This document shows positions 13,211-25,975 of a DNA stretch of 64,000 nucleotides, one piece after another (within the stretch, counting starts at the first letter, position 1; every line of letters begins with the position of its first letter). The notes under the pieces were generated by a model. It did not search any database. It was not told the origin of the DNA and worked only from the letters and a program-made list of their open reading frames with translations. Origin of the DNA: Lithospermum erythrorhizon (lineage: Eukaryota > Streptophyta > Magnoliopsida > Boraginales > Boraginaceae); assembly GCA_019722365.1 (NCBI GenBank), contig JADFUC010000043.1:1-64000 (forward strand), given 5' to 3'. The translations under genes were made by a program, and so were the position numbers.

Positions 13211-14018
13211 GGGTTAAGGGAGTCAAGATACCTGTCAGGTTATGTGAACAAATATTTGAATATTATTGCTTCTTATATTTTAATATATTTGTTTGCTATG
13301 TCTATATGTTTAAATTTACATATAATACACATGTAGTTGTATCCTCGATGAGTGAAAGGTTAAATCCCTAAAGTTAGTCTGTTTTGCAGGGGTAAACAAA
13401 CCTAGTTACACCTCTTCAAGCCTAGACCCATAGATAGCTAAAAGGCCTTGGTCGTGACAAGCACAGTTGCATGCATGTTAATCATATGACTAACATGGTG
13501 TTTTGATTAAGGATCAAGATTGATCACGCAGCCTCCGCAAAGACTAGATCAATACCGTACGCCGGTCCGTGCGGGAGTCGGTATGACCGAAACAAATTCA
13601 TAGAAGATATGTATATCTGTGTCCTATGACATTTGTTTAGAATTTTAAGTTCGTCAATTCTTAGACCTACGATATATAACTATCTGTGTTATACAAGCTC
13701 AGATTTCTTTGAATACGACTCAAACGGCTCCGCCTTGTAAGCCGGGATTATAACGGCATACAAGCTGTCATATCATGAGTCTCGCTGAGCAGATGTTGAT
13801 ATATTGGGAGGGATTTGTCCGTCTCTGATATACAAGGAAGATCTCTGTGCCTCTCACACGCTGTACTATCGGGTTTACGGGACGCCTCATAACGCTTATT
13901 CAGCTTCATACTGAAAGTAAAGAAGTCATGCTTCATGAAACACTTCTTATGGTTAGCCTACGACTGTAGATCGCTATGGATAAAGCGAATTGTAAGATAA
14001 TCGCCTGCGGCGTGGGAG

Positions 14019-14966
14019 TGTTGGAAATCAATGATAATTGATTCCATTTATTATGCCCGTTATGACAATTGGCAGACACCATTTATCACTGGGTTAAATG
14101 TGATTATCGAACTTAGTTCAACTTAGTAATTGTATATTACTAGTGCGGGTTCTCATGATAATTTAAGGGGTTATGTGAGCTTATCGCTAGATCTTACTAT
14201 TAATTGTTATAATAATAGTAATCGTCAATTATTATTATTATATAACTTACTATTATCTCGAGCCTGTATGTCACACACATACAAATGGGCCGTTGAGTTA
14301 TATTTCATGTATTAAATTAAAGAGAATCGTATAATTGAGAAATGTATTTCTCAATTACAAGTGGTTCTTAAGCATTTTATACAGAATATCGATTAACAAA
14401 TAGAATCAATTAAATAGTGATTTAATTGGTTCAGTAATTTAGTATTTATCAACAACATGAAAGATTATTGATATTGACCTATCATTTAATTAAGCCAATT
14501 ATATAGTTCAATCCCTCATAAAGAACTCATTAGCTGCCTTAACTTAACTATCAGAGTTAACGAAATAAGCTAATACTTTAACGTGATTGCTTATCGGGCT
14601 CTTTGCTTTTAACCTAGCCCTTATATAGCAAACTTTAGGCTTTTTATGACATAAGTTTTAGAAAGCTTTTTTCATCAAACCCAGAGTAGCCGCCTCATTT
14701 AAATTCTCCCAAGAATTTGGGTTTTTTGGTTTTGTTTAGCTCATACTAGCATAAATCGGTTCTCGATTCAACCTCTCCCGCGCACAACTGTAGATATCAT
14801 ACTATCATATTACAACAAGGAGTCAAGGAAAGTCAAATTCACGCTAGAATTTGTGCTCAGCAGTGGAACTTTAGTGGAATTTACTCCGCCGCAATGTAAG
14901 TACCGCTTATTCATATCAGAAATATATATTTTTGTTTAATAATGTAGTATGCACTTTAAGATTCCC
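14019..14966 (+). repeat. 3' LTR of the internally deleted copia element
   Basis: It begins TGTTGGAAATCAATGATAAT right after a purine-rich stretch (GGCGTGGGAG) that fits a polypurine tract. It shares order and blocks with 10588-11576. Its last about 100 bases are poorly matched, so the end is approximate. Confidence 0.7.
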
Positions 14967-15326
14967 TGAATTATGGATTTGTATTATACCATATCCGCAG
15001 TATTTTCCATCAGCCTCCCAACTTATATTTCTCGATTTCCGTAGCCTTTCAAAGACTTTTGTATTTCTCGTGACCTTGTCGGCACTTTTGTATTTCAGGC
15101 CTCACGGCGCTGTATGTCTATATTCTGTCTACGGTTGTGATTGATTTACGACAAGGATATTTTAGTCAGTTTGCTTCTTGTATTGCCTGGGAGCAGTATA
15201 GTCAATTGAGTTACGCGATTTCGAGGCCTCGAAAGTATTAGGATATGACCCTATAAATTGGGACGACAGTGGTTAGGCGCATCTCCTTCCTCAAGTAGAT
15301 ATTGTGACGCTATCGCATTTTATACT

Positions 15327-15395
15327 TAGCGTGAGCAGTCAAGGTTGGCCTTATACTTAGTGTATAAGGGTTTGGCCTTTATACTTCGCATAAGA
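15327..15395 (+). repeat. palindromic repeats in LTR copy 2
   Basis: Three spaced copies of a TTATACTT..GTATAAG-type segment, one a near-perfect palindrome (CTTATACTTAGTGTATAAG). They are related to the larger arrays in copies 4 and 5. Confidence 0.7.
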
Positions 15396-16212
15396 GCGGT
15401 GTTATTAGCGATTGGTCCATTCCCGGTAGACGGATCGAACATACGCCAAGCATTGGGAGGCTGGGTATACAAGGATACGAGATGGGATGGTTTGATGACT
15501 TGTAGTTATAGTCGTTGGTTGAAGTTTCTGAGTTCTTTCTAGGTGATTTTGTGTTTTACCGAAACTTTCTATTATATCTCCATATGTTATGTCTCGAGAC
15601 TTTCGAATTACAAATTGCATTTACCTTATTGTGCAGCCTGGGGATATATATGTCTTATTCATATTTGATCATTATAATAACGGACCTGCCTTGCCCGCAT
15701 GGGTTTAAGTTTCCCCGTGTTAAGTTTTAAATCTGCTTCGCTGCTTACATCCTTTCGCCATGCGGCATTTCATTCAAGGCCAAAGCCGACAGCGGCAGCT
15801 GAGCCAAGAAAGTTGTCGAGAGTTTGTTCCGAAAAGGCCAAAGCACATCTAAAGGTTAGCGATCCTCACAGCCTCATTTTGATGCCAAGCAACCGATTTT
15901 GATTGTTGTATTTTTCTCTTTCAAACTTTAGCCTTTGGCCGGCAATTATTTTGCATAATACGTATTTATTCTCCGCTGTAGCCTTTTGCCGGCATTAATA
16001 GCTGGGGATATGTCAGGTATATATACGGGTTGGTTGGTTGGGATATCACCGATGGATCAGAAATTTTAAAAACTGCTGATTGAGAAGTTTAATTGTAATC
16101 AAATTTTTGGATTTAAACGAGTAGTTTTTAAACCGAGTCGCCCATCGATTTGGTGACTTAGTGTTCCGGATTATAATGATTCTCACTGTATGACTCTGGG
16201 GCGGTCGTTACA

Positions 16213-16322
16213 ATAATTCTTCAAATCAACTTTAAGAAAAAGAATATTAGTAAGCTAAAAAAACCCAATAAAATATTAAGAGAAATTATTATCACGTGCA
16301 ATGCACATATCAAATTACTAGT
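16213..16322 (+). mobile_element. Helitron-like 3' terminus
   Basis: The bases GTGCAATGCAC at 16296-16306 form a short hairpin and are followed about 11 bases later by CTAG at 16318-16321 and a T. This is the arrangement of plant Helitron 3' ends (hairpin, then CTRR, inserted before T). The hairpin is short. The 5' end was not found and may lie beyond the LTR to the left, or this may be an isolated terminal fragment. Confidence 0.4.
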
Positions 16323-18260
16323 AATGTAAAAAAGGAAGAAATGGAAGAAACACAAAATTTATTCGGACTTTTATATATGTTAGAGGTAGTCTTAACATTC
16401 AAAATAGGGATGAATGTGTGACATTTATTATGTCATTTTCGGAAAGTAATCAATCTATACAACAATATACTCATTCAAACTAAAATATAATTTGATCCTA
16501 TTACCTGTAATTCAAATCGATACTGGCTAGTTAATTATAAATTGAAGCAATAGTAGTCTAGATTAAATGTGCATATTAATAAATTATCGAATGTTGGATA
16601 TAGGGCGGATGTTCTATTTTGAACCAACAGAATTGGGGGCATCTGATCTGAATAAGTTTCCTTTGCGTGTTTTTTGAGATGAGATCGATGAGATAAGAAT
16701 GCTTTTCTCTGATCATTAGCTTCAATACTACTACCTTGCTTGTGTCCCTTTGGGAGTTAGTTTGCAATAAATGACATACAAGATACAACCAAAGCTTTCC
16801 TTTCCCAAAATAAGATTAATTTCATGATCATTGACGAATATTGAACCAATATTAAGGATAGGTTGAAAATGTAAATCAATTTAATTTGAAGATTTTTAGT
16901 ATTAGGTGATCATCAACTACTATAATATTGTATAATAATAAAAGTTAATTGTTGATTGGCCTCCAAATAAATGGAGAAGTCACAATTTTGGGCCCCAGAG
17001 GCCATAATGACATCAGTAGACAGATCCAGAATTACATTTGCTGTATATAGCAGTAGTCCAAAAAGTAAACAATGTTATAATAAGGCCCCTCAAAAGACAG
17101 TGACTAACGCAATCTCTTTACATTTTTAATTTCATATCGATTTAATACTGCTACCACTTTCATCGACTAATCAAGAACATGCACTATCAAAAAGCGATTT
17201 CAGTTAAGCAACATCATCTCCACCATCTTAATATCAACAATTACCTCTACAATACTCAATAGCTTTTTTAATACTTCTTTTTCAATATCGGGCAGCGAGG
17301 TCATTTGATCACCTCTTAATCTCTCAAGTTCCGTCACTAATCATGAAATAAATGAATTATGGAAAAGTTGTCGACAAACTTATAGGGGAATGGATAAAAC
17401 GACGAACTTTACATAAATACAAAAGGTCAAGTAGAGTTATGAATGAAGCTGGCAGGTCCCATGGGCATAGCTAGTGCTCCTCTCATATCTTTAGCATGAT
17501 AAAGAGAAACCCTGGAATTGATATTCATTATTATTCAATGGGTCCAGTGAGCTCTTTTAAATGTTTGTATAGAGCACTACCTTGCATGTTCTTTAGGATT
17601 TCTCATATTGGATGGATTAATTCTTTACCAGGAGGCAAAGAAACAAGATACTCTATAATTATGACAAGAAACAGCCTCATCTTGAAGCAAACGTGTACTA
17701 CTAATAATAACAGATGATGAAGTTTTTGTAATCCTTATCTTTCATTACATTGCAAAGAAAGTGATCTAGAACCACTAGATTCTAGACTCGGAAAAAAAAT
17801 TTAAAATTGATATGAGCAAAGATATTAGATTACATGCACATCTTTGCAGTGCTTAGGCGAGGATATATATGATGGATATATAGTTGTTAGTTAATTAAAA
17901 GAACCATCACTTCATGCTTATCTCTGCTCCCCATTCACTCACTCAGCGAATTTTACGATCTCATTCACTCACTCTATCATTATATATATTTGGCTTTTTT
18001 TTTACTTCATTAACTTTCCTATTAAGTCAATGGTTAATCATTCTTTCCAGCGTAAAATAAGAATTTCACATCTAAAAAAACTAAAAAAAAATAATAATAA
18101 AAAATGGGATAATTTATTCAGCCCCAAAATCGATTTAGAACTCAGAATCACCTTTGTTGAACAAAAAAAATGATGAGTTCTATACCTTTATTTGTAGAAA
18201 GAGAGTATATATCTATAATATGAAAATTTGATTCTGAAGTAATTTTTATATTTTTCTTAT
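16323..18260. other. AT-rich intergenic DNA, no gene seen
   Basis: Only short random open frames occur. I see no repeat array, RNA gene or recognisable protein segment. If the fragment at 18295 was once a gene, its promoter would have been here, but no motif is convincing. Confidence 0.4.
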
Positions 18261-18294
18261 GTGTGTATGTGAATTCAGGAAAAATGGTAACAAA

Positions 18295-18650
18295 ATGGTG
18301 GATCTTCGTTCTGATACTGTCACCAAACCTACTGAAGCCATGAGAGTTGCAATGGCCAAGGCTGAAGTTGATGATGATGTTTTGCCTTCCACCTCGAGGC
18401 AGAGATGGCGAAGATTTCTGGCAAGGAAGCTGCACTTTTTGTTCCTTTTAGGAACAATGGGAAACCTTATCTATGTGCTTGTACATTGTGATATTAGGGG
18501 TAGTGAAGTAATCCTTGTCGATAATTGCCATATTCACTTGTATGAAAATGAGGTATATCCACAATTAAGGTGTCTATCCAAAAACTGTAAAAAATAATGA
18601 GGATGGAACAATGGACATCGATCAGATTGAGGCTGCAATTGGGGTTGAAT
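18295..18650 (+). pseudogene. THA1: L-threonine aldolase fragment, frameshifted and truncated
   Basis: The frame from 18295 reads MVDLRSDTVTKPTEAMR and then AEVDDDVL, the N-terminus of plant threonine aldolase, a PLP enzyme that cleaves threonine to glycine and acetaldehyde. After DDDVL about seven residues usual in the family are missing and the frame shifts. A second frame gives MAKISGKEAALFVP, and the first resumes at GTMGNLIYVLVHCD and GSEVILVDNCHIHLYENE. A further shift is needed for the following GVYPKTVKNNEDGTMDI and QIEAAIG. The similarity stops near 18650. The lysine that binds PLP and the C-terminal two thirds are absent, so it cannot be active. It is either a pseudogene relic or an exon damaged by sequencing error; the loss of the rest favours a relic. 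Confidence 0.85.
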
Positions 18651-21600
18651 ATATTATCTCATTTTTCATTTTTTTTTAATGTTTTTTTAAATGTGAAATT
18701 ACTATTTTGCTCTTGGAAAGAATGATTAACCTTTGACTTCACCGAAAAGTTAACAGCTGAAGTAAAAGAAACCAATATATAATGACAAGTTGAAATAATT
18801 TGCATATGTACCACGAAATGAAATAACAGTGAATGTAGATAAACATAAAGCCGATATTTCTGGCCATTTCTATTAAGAATCGCATCATTTCACTTAATCA
18901 CATATATGTATATGTACAATTACTATGGAACTTGCTTGCCAATTAGTTACAGTTTGATCCTAATAATGATATCGTCACAATTTTGTTCATAGTAGTAACA
19001 AAAATATTGCAGTTTGATGCTAAACTTGTAGCGATGAAACGCGAATGAAGACCTCTTTTAGGATAAATTTGTTATTCTACCGAACTTTTGGACACATTTT
19101 ACATTCAATTTTAGACTCAAATTTATAATCAATTCAACGTTTTTCACTCCCCTTCTCCACATTCCTGCTTCCCTTCCCTACCACCATCATCATCAAATAA
19201 AGCCTCTGCAATTGAGGAATTCAGTTTTTTGTTTTCAGCAACTATGAAGCAACAAGTTAAACTTAAGGAACACAATCACTATTGCAACCTAACAAACAAA
19301 ACCCTCATCACAACAACGAAAGAACTATAAAAAGGGAACGAATTGATAAAACGACCAATTCGCCTAAATGAAGCACATGGAGAAGTAACTAATTACCATT
19401 TGGAAAATTTTGATTGTTTAACTACTATATGTTTTACTTATTAATCAAATGCAATATTGTATTGTGAAGTCCTTCCTTATATAAGGAGTATTAGAAGCTC
19501 AAGCAAGAAACTGATGATGTTCTATTATTATCTATGCATGGTTTGAGATATAATTAAGATTTGAGATTTTTTTCACAGTAGTTTCCGACTAGCGGTTCAT
19601 TGAATCTTGAAGTTGACTTGTTCAACTTCTTGTAACATAATTAACTAGCTAATCAGTAATCACCCATACAAAAATTAACTAGCTAATCGAGAATATACTT
19701 TTCCACTTAATGACAAACATAAAATGTAGTCCCAAAGTAGTTGATCTCCAAGCTGCCCTTAAATACAATAGATCAGACAGTAAAGAATATGTCATCGAGA
19801 TTAGCCTTAGTATTAATAATGTTATTGTTATCAAAGCATCTTCCTCCATTTTTTTAGTTGCCGTTTTAGCCATTTACACATAGATTAAGACAAAAAAAAA
19901 ATAATCAAAAAATACATTCGAAATATAGAATGACAATCAACTGAAACAATATCATTAGTTGGTTTTTAATTTAAAGAGAAAACGTAATTAAAAAATACAT
20001 TGAAAATATAAAATTATTATTTATTATGTTAAAACGACAACTATTTTCAAATAAATTTATTTGGCTAAAATGATAATTAAAAAAATCGGAGGGAGTATTA
20101 TAATTTCATCATACTTTATACTACCTCCCAAAATTTAATAATTTCAATTTTCAGTTTAAATCAACTTTATTTAAAAATTGTAATAATGTCTAAAATATTG
20201 ACATATGTAAGTGTTTTCAGAGCAATATCCTCAATCTTGCATAACCAAGCCAGGCGGGATAATTTGTTCATTTGGGCAATCGTGACCTAGTGCTCGTAGC
20301 TTTGCTCGGTATTTAGTAATTCGAGCTTCAAGCGAATCTTCATGTACAATTGATCGATGAGTGTTCTCATACTATTAAGGTTAATGACGGGAAAGATCAT
20401 CTATGTTTATCTAATGTTACCAGTCGATCACCGTCACTATATTTTAAAGTGTCTTAGGCGATCACTTTTCTTTCAAAAAGTCATCCCATTTTATCCATAA
20501 TCTCGTGGAACTCCGATCATTAAGTCGCTTATATGAGCAAATATGACTTATTTAGAGATATTTTCTTTCATAATTTTAAAGAAAGAGGGTATGCATTTAC
20601 CGATTTCAAATATTTGAGACATTTTTATGATTAATTTCGAAATCATTCGAAATCGCTAGAAACTCGCACTCCTTTCCTCGATTGTTTTCTGATTAAGATT
20701 TTATTTTTTGAATGTTTACTTCCAATTATAAATAACTCTTTAAATATACTATGAAAAATTTTAAAAAAAATACTTTGATTAAATATTTTTTATAAAATAA
20801 ATGGCATCAATTTTATAACACGATCGGGTTCCTTTTTCTGGATAATATTCATTTTGTTATATAGTACATTTTATTTCAAGTATAATTTTATTAATAATAT
20901 TACTTCAATTATTGATATATTATTCTTAATACATATTCAACAAATAATGATTTTTATAAACTTAAATACTATATGTCAATCGTGTAATAATATTTTTAGG
21001 AAAGTGTAATTTTAATTATTAAGTATTAAATTGAACAATTACTTTTGGATAAATGAATTATTTTTATTGGAATATGATATGTTTGGATATTTTTATATGA
21101 TCTTATTTTTAAAAAATAATGGAAATCTAAAAAGAATGGAAATCGATATAAGATGAAACAAAGTAATAATGTATTACTATTACTATTATTACTATACTAA
21201 TAATAATAAATTGCATTAAAGTGAGGAGAGAAAATAATAATAAAAAGAAAAAGAAATGACACGCGAGAGTGAGAAGGATGGAACTAGTGAGAATTGTTGT
21301 TTAATGTGAGGATCACAAGGGCGGCGAATGAGCATTATTAATCCGGTGAGGATAACGATTAATCTTTTTTACCTAAAAGAGTATGAAGAGAGTAGTAGTA
21401 TGTAGAGCATATATATATGAAGAGAGTCTGATGAATCGATGATTAATATTAATTTAATATTATTCATTTATGTTACACTAATATAAAAAAAATCACTTGT
21501 AGGCACTTACTTAGAGAGCACTGCGAAAAACGCCCTCTACACTTGTGAGTGGCGCTGGGACGTGAATCGTTGGTTCAAAAAGATAGACTTGAATAAATAT

Positions 21601-21829
21601 GGAAAACAAAGCTGATGAATTGGGTTTTGTAAGAGTAGACCTAATAGTCAAGTTCAAAAGATGACTATTCATACTAGCCTTCACAAGCTAACCAAGTGTT
21701 TTATGTTGCTGATCCAGCTTAGCTCTAAATGGCTTCCATTGTTTTTCTTTTCTAACAAGTTTGATGAATATAAATCAAACATCAAGAAGACTATGATGTC
21801 GAAGATGACCCGCTTAGAGGAGCAGATCA
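18651..21829. other. AT-rich intergenic DNA, no gene seen
   Basis: No protein family is recognisable. At about 20085-20100 the bases ATCGGAGGGAGTATTA resemble a Stowaway-type MITE end, but I did not find its partner. At 21170-21200 there is a TAATAATA-rich microsatellite-like stretch. The segment from about 21540 to 21829 is less AT-rich and may belong to an eroded element into which LTR copy 3 was inserted. Confidence 0.4.
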
Positions 21830-23798
21830 TGTAACGACCCGCCCGAGTCGGCCGAGGTTGACTCGTTAGTAGAAATGGATACCCGAGTCGCCCAACGATG
21901 ATATAAAAATAAAAGACTGGATTTAAAACAGTTTAAGCAGTAAAAGTAGAAATAGTTCCATACACATCGTGGACATCATCGTGGCGAAACCTAACCCAAC
22001 ATCACATATTCGATACATAAGAGTGACATAAAAATAGGAGTGTTCAATAATACATCCATAATATAAATCACCCACAACTAGAGTAAACAATGACTCAAAC
22101 TCGATACATTTAAATAAAATGATCACAGATCCCCTAGCCACCACGCCAGCCACCTAAAATGATAACAACAAGCTCAAGAAGGTCATCAAATTCCGTCTCT
22201 ACAACAACTACACTCAACCCGAAAGTTTAGAGGGGTCAACCGAAGCCGCGTGGAAACTTATCACCGAACAGACTCCATTACACCCGAACGAAGTCAAAGG
22301 CGAACTCCACTCAGAATATATATATATATATATATAAAACTAGCGGGGCCGTTTATTAGTAAAATACTAAAAAGTTCCACAACGCTACCCTACTCAAGAT
22401 AGACAAATATATTAACAAAGCAGTAACAATAGAATGCAAGATCTAAATATAGTGAATGTGGATTCAAAGTAAATACGTAAGTCCAAACAAAGCCATCAAT
22501 ATGGCAAAAGTAAATCTCATATCCTTCTCATATTACACAAGCCCCACGACCCGAAGGTCCATAAAATCAACACAAGCAATAATACGAAAACACTCGATCC
22601 GAACATCCCCAACATTTATCAGAACAATGCCCACATACAAATGCAATGGCCCGACATATGCTATAACAACCCAAAAAGGGGTCAAGACATGTCACAACGT
22701 GCTATAACGACCCTATAGTCACATATAAAGTATCCCAATCATCCATAACATAAAGTATCCACTGGCCCGTGTGTACACACTCCCAATCGTCCATAATGGA
22801 TCGACTGTTCCCTGGGACGCGAATCAACCCTAACACACAATTCAAGACCCACCACATGGTAATTACCACGACTCCACCAAAGTTCAACAAAGATAACACA
22901 TGTCATAATTAACTACAAAGATCGCCTCCACAACAATAAATCACGTGTCATGTTTACACGTCTTACATATTAAAAAATCAAACATTTCGAGTCATCACCG
23001 CATCATCAATCTAAAGATATCGTCCTCAACACGACGTCATCTACCAACAATTTCAACAACCATCACTACTAGTATGTTACACACAAATAAAACAGTAACA
23101 CATATAGCAAACATCTACAATCCAGGCAACATGCAAATGTAAGGAACCAACACAAAGGAGATAAATCCCCACCTCGCTGCTTAGTACTACTCTTAGCGCC
23201 AAAGCTACCAACACAGCCTAGTCAAAAACCTCCAGTCCAGTCCAACTCCCTAAATAATATAACAAGATTGCATTTTTCATCAATACTTTTTGAGTCAAAA
23301 TTTAATTATCTTTCGGTGATCTATTTAATCAAACTTAGGTGTTCCTTACTTGTAAATGTATCTTAGTAATTATTCCGGTGAACTATCTGTAGTTAACTAT
23401 TTAAAGAAAATCCTCAATACTTTATAAAATCAAGTAAATATCATAATAGGTCCGAAAATTCTAATATTTTTATCATAGGTCCAAAATGTACTATATAATT
23501 TAATAAAAATTAGTTTTATATTTTTATGTATAAAAATCTGATTTTTTTTCAATTAACTCCAAAACTAGCTATTTACTCATCAATAATTTAAAATAAATAC
23601 CAAACGAATCTAAAAATTATAATATTTGGATTTATAGTCCAAATCCATACCCCATATAAAATATAAAAATTCGCTTAAATTACAATCATAAAAAATTTGG
23701 ATCTTTTTATTAAAATTCCCATTCTAGTTAATAACAAACAAAAAAGTAAACATTTCCCAAAATCCAAGATTATTATACGTTGGTTGAAATCTAGTAAT
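21830..23798 (-). mobile_element. long LTR family copy 3, truncated
   Basis: It starts TGTAACGACCCGCCCGAGTC on the plus strand, the same end as in copies 4 and 5. Near 23160-23215 it shares with copy 1 (6630-6690) a block reading GATAAATCCCCACCT and TAGCGCC. The expected GTTATTACA end was not found before copy 4 begins at 23799, so it is probably truncated. An AT microsatellite lies at about 22316-22337. Confidence 0.65.
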
Positions 23799-24871
23799 TG
23801 TAACGACTCCGCCTGTGTTGGTCGCCTGAAGTCGAGAGCGCCGTCATTATAATCCGAACACCGTAATCACAAACCGAAACCGACGATCTACTCAGCTTTT
23901 TAAAACTACTGCTTCTTCCGTAACTGATTACAATCCATCGTGTGATATCTAAACCAAACCAACTCCATATATATACAACATATCCCAAATAAATAGTAAT
24001 GCCGCAAGCATAAAAGAGAGTAAGTATCGATTGCATTTATTAAATGACAATTGCGCATAAGGCTGTAAGTTTGAAATAAAGTACAACAATCAAAACATTT
24101 GACAACACATCAAAATCGACCGTGAGGAGATTCTCTCACACCCGATGCTCACCTAGCCACTGAACAATCCTCCAACAAGAACTCGGCTCAACTAGCCGCT
24201 TCATCAACCTAGCATAAATGAAATGCCACCCAAAAACGAAAAAGTGGGCGAAGTTCGAAGCCTAAGTGGAAACTTAACACCGGGTGAAACTTAAACCATA
24301 CGCCACTTGGTTAATAAAGAAATTAACATCATAGGAGTCAACAGCTGCATATATAGATATATAACCGGACTACTCTTCCAAATAAGTATTATTTATACTT
24401 ACAAAGAAAATTCTCATACATCACATTGGCATAACATAGAACATGTGGTCTCAATAATGAATAACCTTACCTAATAAAATCACAATCAAACCACATGAAA
24501 TTACAAATACATAGACCCAACAAAACTATACTCTAGTCATCAATCACTATCCACTGTATACCATCCGGATTCTAATCCCGACGCATGCCTCAACCCGTCA
24601 TAATATACAACGCTCTATACCGAAGTATAAAGTTCGATAACTAACGCCTTATACCGAAGTATAAAGTCGATAACCAACGCCTTATAATCAAGATAAAGCC
24701 GATACACAACGCTCTTATACCGACGTATAAAATCGAGCATTAATAACGCCTTATACCGACGTATAAAGCCGATACACAACGCCTTACGCCGACGTATAAA
24801 AGTACCGGAGCAAACAATGCTCTTATACCGACGTATAAAGTCGAGCAAAACAACACTCTTATACCGACGAT
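23799..24871 (-). mobile_element. long LTR family copy 4, cut by a CACTA element
   Basis: It starts TGTAACGACTCCGCC on the plus strand and runs through a segment close to the complement of 16120-16212. It then enters a palindromic minisatellite and stops where the CACTA terminus begins at 24872. The rest of this copy is not recognisable on the far side of the CACTA element, where a new copy starts from its own first base. Confidence 0.7.
24609..24871. repeat. palindromic minisatellite, about 37-bp unit
   Basis: About eight units carry CTTATACCGACGTATAAAG or a variant. Most start near 24610, 24650, 24685, 24716, 24753, 24790, 24827 and 24862, separated by spacers such as TCGATAACCAACGC. The core is a short inverted repeat (TTATAC and GTATAA), so each unit could form a small hairpin or cruciform. 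Confidence 0.85.
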
Positions 24872-25249
24872 CACTACTACGCGTATTTTACACGCGACGC
24901 CAAAAACGCCGTAAATGTCGTATTAGGTCTTTTGCGACGTTTCTATGGCAAAATCAAAACGCAACATACGTGAGTCACGCACAAAAATCAAACGCCGCAA
25001 AATGTCATACACAAACAAGTATGATGATTTTGTGACGCTTAGAACGCCACCATCAATGGAATAACGTAAATTTGACATAATAAAATCATTCCCAAAAACG
25101 TCACACAAATTAAGCACACTTAATTAAGAAAATGTACTTAATATTAAGATAATTAAATTATTCCATACGTGGGAAAATCGTCACATAATAAAACACACTT
25201 AATTAAGAAAATGTACTTAAGATTAATATAACTAGATTTTAAAGTATGT

Positions 25250-25975
25250 GGCACTAACGTCACACTAATAAATATTAAATAAATTATTAAATTGATATAA
25301 TAATAATGTATACGCCGTAATAACGTCACAAATTTTATATTAATTAATTAATTTACAAAATATAATAATATTAACCGCGCCTTAAAAACGTCACACAATT
25401 AATATTAGATAAATAATTAAATCGATATAATAATAATATGTATTTACAATAACGCTACACTCTTAATATTAATTAATTAATTTATAAAATATAATAATAT
25501 TAGCCACGGCTAAAACGCCACACGAATAATATAAAATAGCAATTAAATCAATATAATGATAATATGGACGCCATAATAACGTCACACACACTTAATATTA
25601 ATTAATTAATTTATAAAATATAATAATAATAACTGCGCCATAAAAAACGCCACACTAATAATAATATAAAATAAATAATTAAATTGATATAATAATAATA
25701 TGGATTTTACAATAACGCTACACAATTTAATATTACTCAATTAATTTATAAAATATAATAATAATATAGACGCCATAAAAAACGCTGCACTAATAATATA
25801 AAATAAATAATTAAATCGATATAATAATAATAAGCACCGTATCAACGTTGCACTTTAATAATACTAATTAATTTATAAAAATAATACATTAACGGTGATA
25901 AAAAACGTCACATACTTAATATTAAATAATTAATTTATTAAATATAAGACAAATGTAACGCCGCATAAACGGCCA
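25250..25975. repeat. CACTA subterminal tandem array, about 65-bp period
   Basis: Motifs of the type ACGTCACAC, ACGCCACAC or ACGCTACAC recur near 25257, 25320, 25388, 25448, 25510, 25578, 25647, 25713, 25780, 25845, 25904 and 25963. The intervening DNA alternates between two AT-rich forms (AATTAATTTATAAAATATAA and AAATAATTAAATCGATATAA), giving a higher-order unit of about 130 bp. Such subterminal motifs are the usual binding sites of CACTA transposition proteins. Confidence 0.8.

Larger units (their letters stand above)
10588..14966 (+). mobile_element. copia element with two LTRs, internally deleted
   Basis: Two direct repeats beginning TGTTGGAAATCAATGA and TGTTGGAAATCAATGATAA start at 10588 and 14019 and share many later blocks, including ATTATCTCGAGC and GTCACACACATACAA. 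Between them lie a degenerate primer-binding site and reverse transcriptase/RNase H remnants. The interval from the primer site to the reverse transcriptase is only about 150 bp, so gag, protease and integrase have been lost. The LTRs are clearly diverged and the coding part has many stops, so it is old. The right edge at 14966 was set by a weak match to the end of the left LTR, and I found no clear target duplication. Confidence 0.8.
8763..16212 (+). mobile_element. long LTR family copy 2, split by a copia insertion
   Basis: It begins TGTAATAACCCGC and ends GGGGCGGTCGTTACA, in the opposite orientation to copy 1. The left part (8763-10587) contains a pyrimidine-rich block followed by a stretch near 9050 that is the reverse counterpart of 7440-7600. 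The right part (about 14967-16212) contains CTTATACTTAGTGTATAAG repeats and a terminal segment whose complement matches 23799 onward. The two parts are separated by the copia element at 10588-14966. No target duplication matches at the outer ends (CATTT before, ATAAT after), so the two halves may come from different insertions joined by recombination. Confidence 0.65.

Noticed and set aside
20085..20130. Stowaway MITE
   Set aside because: One end-like motif (GGAGGGAGTA) is visible but the matching inverted end and TA duplication were not found.
24609..24871. Regularly spaced short repeats that look like a CRISPR array
   Set aside because: The units are imperfect, palindromic and inside an LTR-type element of a plant chromosome; spacers are also repeated. 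CRISPR arrays do not occur here.
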